Below are positions 59,399 to 64,000 of a stretch of 64,000 nucleotides of DNA, piece by piece. The first letter of the stretch is position 1; each line of letters starts with the position of its first letter. The DNA comes from SZUA-430 sp964646885 (GTDB lineage: Bacteria > Pseudomonadota > Alphaproteobacteria > Micropepsales > Micropepsaceae). Under the pieces are notes generated by a model that was not told the origin of the DNA, did no database searches, and was given only the letters and a program-made list of their open reading frames with translations. The translations under genes were made by a program, and so were the position numbers. Location of the stretch: positions 1 through 64,000 of the forward strand of contig CAZYFM010000001.1 in the NCBI GenBank assembly GCA_964646885.1, in the 5' to 3' direction.

Positions 59399-59830
59399 CT
59401 ACTTCGCCTTTCGCGAAGACCAGTGGATATGCACGATCTTCCAGTCGCCCTCGACCTTGCGCAGCACCATGGTTTCAAGCCCGACGCTGTCGACCGGCTT
59501 TCCCTCAAATGTGCCCTTCGTCGTGCTCTGCCTCGTCACGACAGCGGTTGCGCCTTCGACCTGCACGTCCACATCCGTGGTATTGCTCTTGACCACCTTG
59601 GCAAAGGCGATGTCGCTGTCGAGATGATGCGAGGCATACTCGGCCTTGGAGCTTTCAACCCATCCCTGCTCGAAGATGCGGACAGTGTCGGAGAGCGCCG
59701 CAAGCGCCGACACCTTGTCCCCCTGCTCCAGCGCCTTGTGGAACCCCGTGACGGTTCCCTCCGCAGTCTCTCCCGCCTGGACCACGGAAGCTGACACCAT
59801 CAACCCCGCCACCACTACAAAGCGCTTCAT
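59399..59830 (-). CDS. Exported NTF2/SnoaL-like (DUF4440-type) protein
   Basis: The 143-residue product has a signal peptide (about residues 1-19, KRFVVVAGLMVSASVVQAGE). An NTF2-like fold follows, with VTGFHKALEQGDKVSALAALSDTVRIFEQG and a final strand GDWKIVHIHWSSR. The ATG at 59830 is preferred because GAGGAT lies just upstream. The ATG at 59842 overlaps the threonine dehydratase stop (ATGA). Ligand and function are unknown. Confidence 0.75.
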   Translation of the reverse strand: MKRFVVVAGLMVSASVVQAGETAEGTVTGFHKALEQGDKVSALAALSDTVRIFEQGWVESSKAEYASHHLDSDIAFAKVVKSNTTDVDVQVEGATAVVTRQSTTKGTFEGKPVDSVGLETMVLRKVEGDWKIVHIHWSSRKAK

Positions 59831-59838
59831 GACAATCC

Positions 59839-61059
59839 TCATCTCGTTGATGTCGTGCTCAGGACCCGTACCGCAAACCCGGCATCGCGCACGGCCTGGC
59901 AGATGGCCTCGGCGTGCGTCGCATCCCGTGTTTCCACACTGACGCGCAGTTCGGCATCCTTGGCCGGCATGTCCGTCAGCATGCGATTGTGAGAGACTTC
60001 GATGATGTTGCCGCCGGCATTGCCCACCAGGGTCGCCACCTTGGCAAGCACCCCAGGCCTGTCTTCAATATCGACGGCAATCGTGAGGATGCGGCCCTCC
60101 CGCTGCAATTCCCGGATGATCACGTTCGACAGAAGGCGCGGATCGATGTTGCCGCCACAGAGTACAAGGCCGACCTGCCGCCCCTGAAAGACCTCCGGAT
60201 ACTGCAGCAGCGCCGCAAAACCGGCCGCACCTGCACCTTCGACGACAGTCTTTTCGATCGACAGCAGCATCGCGATCGCGCGCTCGATCATCTCTTCCGA
60301 GACCACAAGCACGTCGTCCAGCAACCGGCTGCAGATCTCGACGGTCCTCGCGCCGACATTCTTGACGGCAATGCCCTCGGCAATCGTCTGGCCGCCGATC
60401 GGCGCATTCTGCTTCTTCAGCGTATTGAACATGGACGGAAAGAGCTTCGTCTCGACGCCAATCACCCGGATCGACGGCTTGAGGGCCTTTGCCGCGACCG
60501 CAATACCGGCGATCAGCCCGCCACCGCCCACGGGCACGACCAGCGTGTCCAGGTCGGGAAAGTCTTCCAGCATCTCGAGCCCGATCGTTCCTGCACCGGC
60601 GATGATCTTGTCGTCATCGTACGGATGCACGAAGACAAGCCCCTTCTCTGCCGCGATGTCGTGGGCAACCTTGTCGCAATCGGCAAGCGTCATGCCCTTC
60701 TGGATGACGTGGGCCCCGTGCGCCATCGTGTACTTCACTTTCACGAACGGCGTGGTCTCCGGCATCACGATCGTCGAGGGAATACCAAGTTTCGTGGCGT
60801 GATAGGCGACGCCCTGTGCATGGTTGCCGGCAGACATCGCGATCACGCCGCGCTTGCGCTCTTCCGGCGTAAGGCTGCTGAGCTTGTTGAGCGCGCCGCG
60901 CTCCTTGAACGAGGACGTGAACTGGAGGTTCTCGAACTTCAGGTGCACGTCGGCACCGGCCAGCTGCGAGAGCGTCTGCGATCTCATGCAGGGCGTGCGC
61001 TGGACGGCGCCCTTGATGACGCCTGCTGCACGCCTGATGTCTTCAATGGTAACCGCCAT
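59839..61059 (-). CDS. ilvA: Threonine ammonia-lyase with C-terminal ACT domain
   Basis: This PLP enzyme deaminates threonine to 2-oxobutyrate, feeding isoleucine synthesis or catabolism. The 406-residue product has the PLP lysine in FTSSFKERGA, the loop SAGNHAQGVA and the glycine-rich PVGGGGLIAG. A single ACT domain at about 325-404 (VDIEDRPGVLAKVATLV) suits the shorter catabolic or branched form rather than the long biosynthetic one. The ATG at 61059 follows GGTGGGGCAG. The frame upstream lacks homology. Confidence 0.92.
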   Translation of the reverse strand: MAVTIEDIRRAAGVIKGAVQRTPCMRSQTLSQLAGADVHLKFENLQFTSSFKERGALNKLSSLTPEERKRGVIAMSAGNHAQGVAYHATKLGIPSTIVMPETTPFVKVKYTMAHGAHVIQKGMTLADCDKVAHDIAAEKGLVFVHPYDDDKIIAGAGTIGLEMLEDFPDLDTLVVPVGGGGLIAGIAVAAKALKPSIRVIGVETKLFPSMFNTLKKQNAPIGGQTIAEGIAVKNVGARTVEICSRLLDDVLVVSEEMIERAIAMLLSIEKTVVEGAGAAGFAALLQYPEVFQGRQVGLVLCGGNIDPRLLSNVIIRELQREGRILTIAVDIEDRPGVLAKVATLVGNAGGNIIEVSHNRMLTDMPAKDAELRVSVETRDATHAEAICQAVRDAGFAVRVLSTTSTR

Positions 61060-61158
61060 CTGCCCCACCGCCCTTGCGTCCTGATGGAAGGTCGCTATGG
61101 AACACAAAGGGACGGTCGGCTCAAGGCCCCGGCGCGTCACCGCCCGTCGGCCCGGCTT

Positions 61159-61647
61159 TCAGATTGTCTTGATGACGCCAAGAATGACGGGATTGCCGGA
61201 ATCATCGCCCAGCACCGGAAAGTCAGCCGACTCGAAGCTGACATGGTCGCGCCCGATCACCAGCATGGTTCCGGAGTGCCGCAAGGCAACCCGCCGACGT
61301 ATGGCCTCGCGGTAGTTGTGCGCCATGAGACCCGGAAATCCGGCATCACCGATCGAGAAGCGCATTGGAAAGAGTCCGTCGCCCAGCATCGCCTTCACCT
61401 TCTCGCCCTGGATGCGCACTTCAAAACGAGTGTCGTCGACCAGTTCGGTCAGGTAGATGTAGGGAAGAAAGCGCGCGAACTTGCTGAGCGGAACCTGAGC
61501 ACGTGTCGGCAGGTTGGGGAGACCCGCACTCCACCAGTCAAAGACGGCCTGGCACTCAGGCGAAATGAACTGGTCGCGAGAAGAGGCAACTTCATCAACA
61601 ACGTTGGGAGCCGAACCGACAAGCCAGTCGGGAGAAGGGAGTGCCAA
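61159..61647 (-). CDS. PAS domain-containing protein (PAS_5-like)
   Basis: The 162-residue product has the layout of the alphaproteobacterial PAS_5 family: ISPECQAVFDWWSAG, then LPYIYLTELVDDTRFEVRIQGEKV and a C-terminal beta sheet. No output domain is attached, so it may sense a ligand and act through a partner. It lies 99 bp upstream of the threonine dehydratase gene on the same strand. An inverted repeat lies 37 bp before its start. Confidence 0.75.
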   Translation of the reverse strand: MALPSPDWLVGSAPNVVDEVASSRDQFISPECQAVFDWWSAGLPNLPTRAQVPLSKFARFLPYIYLTELVDDTRFEVRIQGEKVKAMLGDGLFPMRFSIGDAGFPGLMAHNYREAIRRRVALRHSGTMLVIGRDHVSFESADFPVLGDDSGNPVILGVIKTI

Positions 61648-61683
61648 GGGAGAATCCGGAATTGTTTCTCACCGAGGCTACTT

Positions 61684-61698
61684 CCGGGTAACACCCGG
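61684..61698. promoter_or_regulatory. Inverted repeat upstream of the PAS gene
   Basis: CCGGGTAACACCCGG has 6-bp arms (61684-61689 and 61693-61698) around AAC. Its position 37-51 bp before the PAS gene start suits an operator, but no regulator is indicated. Confidence 0.35.
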
Positions 61699-61832
61699 TT
61701 ACAATGGCGAGCCGCGAAGACAACCAGACGGTAGAAGCCGATTATGGAAGATGGTCTGGGGATGGAATGTTCGCGCGGGCCCAGGGTCGGGAACAGCCGG
61801 TCGGAAACACGGGCGTCGGGGCCGGATCGTCT

Positions 61833-61907
61833 TGGTAGCAGCGGACGGATTTGAACCGCCGACCAAGGGATTATGATTCCCCTGCTCTACCGCTGAGCTA
61901 CGCTGCC
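61833..61907 (-). tRNA. tRNA-Met (CAT anticodon), CCA encoded
   Basis: The 75-base gene folds as a cloverleaf: acceptor GGCAGCG/CGCTGCT with a G-U at position 1-72, a D arm GCTC/GAGC, an anticodon stem GGGGA/TCCCT with loop ATCATAA (anticodon CAT), and a T arm with TTCAAAT. The 3' CCA is encoded (61835-61833). The anticodon loop resembles elongator tRNA-Met. A lysidine-modified tRNA-Ile2 is the alternative. It is the tRNA after mnmA on the same strand. Confidence 0.93.
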
Positions 61908-61927
61908 AGACCAAAAACGAGGGCGGG

Positions 61928-61956
61928 ATGTAAGGCGCGCCCCTTGCCTCTGTCAA
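61928..61956 (-). promoter_or_regulatory. Sigma-70 promoter of tRNA-Met
   Basis: On the minus strand TTGACA (61956-61951) and TTACAT (61933-61928) are separated by exactly 17 bases. The expected start site falls about 14 bases before the mature tRNA 5' end at 61907. This gives the tRNA its own promoter downstream of mnmA. Confidence 0.75.
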
Positions 61957-61970
61957 GGCGAAGGCCCCCC

Positions 61971-63119
61971 TCAGGCCGCAAATGCCGCCTCGCCCCGGAC
62001 GATCCAGCCCCCGCCCAGCATGCGCTCGGGAACACCTGCGTCATAGAGGACGCAGGCCTGGCCCGGGGCCACCCCTTCCTCGAAGGCCAGCAGGTCCACC
62101 TCGATGCGATCGCCGGAACGGCGGACTTCCGCCCGGACCGGCTGTCGGGTAGAGCGCACACGCGCCAGTGCCGGCCTCGGTGCCTCCGTGAGCTCCTGTC
62201 CATCCAGCCAGTTGAGGTCCCGCAGAACGATACGCCGCGTCGCCAAAGCCTCGCGCGGCCCGACAACGACCTGACGCCGGGCGGCGTCAATGCGAATGAC
62301 GAACATCTGCTCGTGGTGTCCAAGGCCAAGTCCCTTGCGCTGCCCTACCGTGAAGCCGATCACGCCCTCATGCTTGCCGAGCACGTTACCCTGCAGGTCG
62401 ACAATATCGCCAGGGCTCGCGGCCTCGGGCTTCAGCTTCTGCACGATGTCGCTGTATCGCCCCTGCGGGACAAAGCAGATGTCCTGGCTGTCCGGCTTGT
62501 CGGCGAGCAGCAGTCCGAGCTCCGCGGCGATTGCACGCGTTTCGCTCTTGGGAAAGCCCCCGAGCGGAAAGCGCACGAACTCCAGCTGTTCCCGTGTCGT
62601 TGCGAAGAGGAAGTAGCTCTGGTCACGGGAGGCATCGACGGCACGGTGCAGTTCGGGTCCCGACGGGCCGCGAAGCCGCTGGATGTAATGACCGGTCACG
62701 AGCGCTTGTGCTCCCATGTCCCGGGCAGCGCCCAGAAGGTCATGGAACTTGACGGTCTGGTTGCACTGGATGCAGGGCACCGGTGTTTCGCCCCGGGCGT
62801 AAGTCGCAGCAAAGTCATCGATGACCGACTTGCGGAACCGTTCCGTGTAGTCGAGCACATAGTGCGGAATGCCGATATGCTGGGCGGCAACGCGCGCGTC
62901 CTGGATGTCCTGTCCGGCGCAGCAGGCTCCCTTCTTCTTGGGCGTACCGTCAGCCGCATAAAGCTGCAACGTGATCCCGACAACGTCGAACCCGGCACGC
63001 CGCGCGAGTGCGGCGGCAACAGCGCTGTCAACGCCGCCCGACATGGCCGCAACGACACGCGTCCGCGCCGGGTCTCCGGGCAGGTCCATCACGTCACGGA
63101 TCTGGTCGCTTGAAATCAT
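61971..63119 (-). CDS. mnmA: tRNA-specific 2-thiouridylase MnmA
   Basis: MnmA makes 2-thiouridine at the wobble position of Lys, Glu and Gln tRNAs. The 382-residue product has the PP-loop SGGVDS, the catalytic cysteines in VPCIQCNQ and in DSQDICFVPQG, and TGHY. It also has a KKKGACC segment near residue 63 typical of the family. tRNA-Met lies downstream and flgL upstream. Confidence 0.97.
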   Translation of the reverse strand: MISSDQIRDVMDLPGDPARTRVVAAMSGGVDSAVAAALARRAGFDVVGITLQLYAADGTPKKKGACCAGQDIQDARVAAQHIGIPHYVLDYTERFRKSVIDDFAATYARGETPVPCIQCNQTVKFHDLLGAARDMGAQALVTGHYIQRLRGPSGPELHRAVDASRDQSYFLFATTREQLEFVRFPLGGFPKSETRAIAAELGLLLADKPDSQDICFVPQGRYSDIVQKLKPEAASPGDIVDLQGNVLGKHEGVIGFTVGQRKGLGLGHHEQMFVIRIDAARRQVVVGPREALATRRIVLRDLNWLDGQELTEAPRPALARVRSTRQPVRAEVRRSGDRIEVDLLAFEEGVAPGQACVLYDAGVPERMLGGGWIVRGEAAFAA

Positions 63120-63185
63120 GCGCGCCTATAACGCGCCGGCGCCTGTCCATGCAAGCTTAACGGCAGGGCCTAAGCCCCGCCGATG

Positions 63186-64000
63186 CTAGAGGAAATTCAG
63201 CAGGTTCAGTTGGTTGACCTGGGCGATCATGCGGCCCGCAGCCTCAGCCGCAACCTGGTCCTGGTTCAGCCGCGCAATGGCTTCCGAAAGGTCCACGTCT
63301 TCAATGTCACCAATGAACTTGGTGAAATAGGCGCTCATGGATTCGTGCCGCTCGACCGTCGAGCTCACCTGTTCGTGGCGCGTGCCGTTGATGGCGGCAA
63401 GAGCCGTCAGGCCGTTGTGCACGTTGGGAAGCGTCTGGTTCTGCGTTGTCAGGAAGCTCGTCTGGTCCGCATTCAGGTTTGCGCCAAACGGTCCATTCAC
63501 GCCGGCATCGAAGTCGGCAATGTCCTTGAACATCTGGAACAGGTCCGTGGCGATCGCGCTCGCGGTCATGCCGACCGTAACCGTCTCGTGCTCGTCGATG
63601 CGCTGGGTCAGCTCGTAATCCGTGTTCTCGAACACGTCATCGACGGTGGCCGCAGCCGTCAGGCTCGCGAGGTCGGGCGCGGATACGGGCGCGACATCCG
63701 TGCGCGAGCCGCCATAGAGGTACTTGCCGTCAACGCGCACGTTCAGGATGGCCACGGCTTCGCCATAGAGGCTGCGCACTTCATCCATCATCGCCGGGGC
63801 ATGGCCCGTCGACAGCGCGTCGCCGATTGCCGCGCGCAGGCGCGAGCTGATGTCCGACATCTGCTGCAGGTGCAGGTCCTGGATGTCGAGCCGGTTCAGC
63901 ACTTCCTTCGTCGCCGACAGATAGGATTCGACGCCCGCGGACTTCTGTTTCGCGGCAACCAGCACCGACGCCTTGTCCTTCACGTCGGCCAGATGGTCAC
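63186..64000 (-). CDS. flgL: Flagellar hook-associated protein 3 (FlgL), 5' end outside the window
   Basis: FlgL joins the hook and filament. About 270 residues are visible, starting inside the N-terminal helical region (KDKASVLVAAKQKSAGVESYLSATKEV, which continues past 64000). The flagellin-like motif ILNVRVDGKYLYGGSRTD follows, and the C-terminal helix ends in AQVNQLNLLNFL. The start codon and perhaps 30-60 residues lie beyond the window, probably next to flgK. The gene ends 66 bp before the mnmA start. Confidence 0.85.
   Translation of the reverse strand, partial: DHLADVKDKASVLVAAKQKSAGVESYLSATKEVLNRLDIQDLHLQQMSDISSRLRAAIGDALSTGHAPAMMDEVRSLYGEAVAILNVRVDGKYLYGGSRTDVAPVSAPDLASLTAAATVDDVFENTDYELTQRIDEHETVTVGMTASAIATDLFQMFKDIADFDAGVNGPFGANLNADQTSFLTTQNQTLPNVHNGLTALAAINGTRHEQVSSTVERHESMSAYFTKFIGDIEDVDLSEAIARLNQDQVAAEAAGRMIAQVNQLNLLNFL

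Noticed and set aside
59914..61734. A 606-codon plus-strand frame opposite the threonine dehydratase and PAS genes
   Set aside because: It crosses two clear genes on the other strand and an intergenic space, has no ribosome-binding site and gives an Arg/His/Asp-rich product.
61851..63113. A 420-codon plus-strand frame opposite tRNA-Met and mnmA
   Set aside because: It runs through a tRNA gene and is antisense to MnmA, whose motifs are unmistakable.
1..64000. CRISPR arrays, prophage or intact insertion sequences
   Set aside because: I found no regularly spaced repeats, phage structural genes, integrases or transposases. The repeat at 52843-52951 is the only possible mobile remnant.

Overview
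The window looks like a chromosomal stretch from an alphaproteobacterium. The support is the petABC (fbcFBH) cytochrome bc1 operon beside trmL-hemF, an lgt-midA-pgeF-prs-rplY-pth-ychF neighbourhood, a uvrC-pgsA-moaD-moaE run, a MarR-OmpR-histidine kinase cluster of the petP/petR type beside ilvE, and CtrA-like and FNR-like sites. Base composition is high in GC and coding is dense. I cannot fix the order or genus. A block of exactly 100 N inside uvrC shows a draft scaffold. I see no rRNA, CRISPR array, prophage or intact insertion sequence.

Layout. 1-7.4 kb: the end of uvrB, a lipoprotein, a beta-barrel outer membrane protein, small envelope proteins, DoxX, a glutathione S-transferase and a TPR-like secreted protein. 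7.5-16 kb (minus): a DUF3667-like protein, ychF, pth, rplY, prs, a lipoprotein, pgeF, midA and lgt, with stop/start overlaps from lgt to the lipoprotein and a strong terminator between rplY and pth. 16.4-22 kb: ybjN-proC-tetR, then the two-component/MarR cluster divergent from ilvE. 22-29.6 kb (minus): mtnP-apt-mtnA-fuculose-type aldolase-PTR1-like reductase-folB-uvrC-pgsA-moaD-moaE. 29.7-34 kb: petABC divergent from trmL-hemF, with a perfect FNR-type palindrome on the trmL start codon. 34-45 kb: a PP2C-like phosphatase, cca, a CoA pyrophosphatase and DUF1285, divergent from a four-gene MoxR/VWA operon. 45-54 kb: an SDR/Fe-alcohol dehydrogenase pair, a flagellin-like protein, motA, a 49-residue membrane ORF, a PKHD oxygenase and an ionotropic-glutamate-receptor-like channel. 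54-59.3 kb: a lysine catabolism module (ALDH7, a TPP enzyme, a lysine/saccharopine dehydrogenase) with a divergent Lrp regulator. 59.4-64 kb: threonine dehydratase, a PAS protein, tRNA-Met, mnmA and partial flgL.

How the genes fit together. MtnP, Apt, MtnA and the aldolase fit a salvage route that turns methylthioadenosine or 5'-deoxyadenosine into adenine/AMP, dihydroxyacetone phosphate and an aldehyde. The 54-59 kb block fits conversion of lysine through aminoadipate semialdehyde to aminoadipate under Lrp control. The bc1 operon, the O2-dependent haem enzyme HemF and the FNR box point to oxygen regulation. The three flagellar-type genes are scattered, and two have CtrA-like sites upstream. 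The most unusual items are the glutamate-receptor-like channel without a K+ filter, the FNR box on the trmL start codon, the phased Lrp-type operator array, and the complete set of aldolase active-site residues in the mtn operon.
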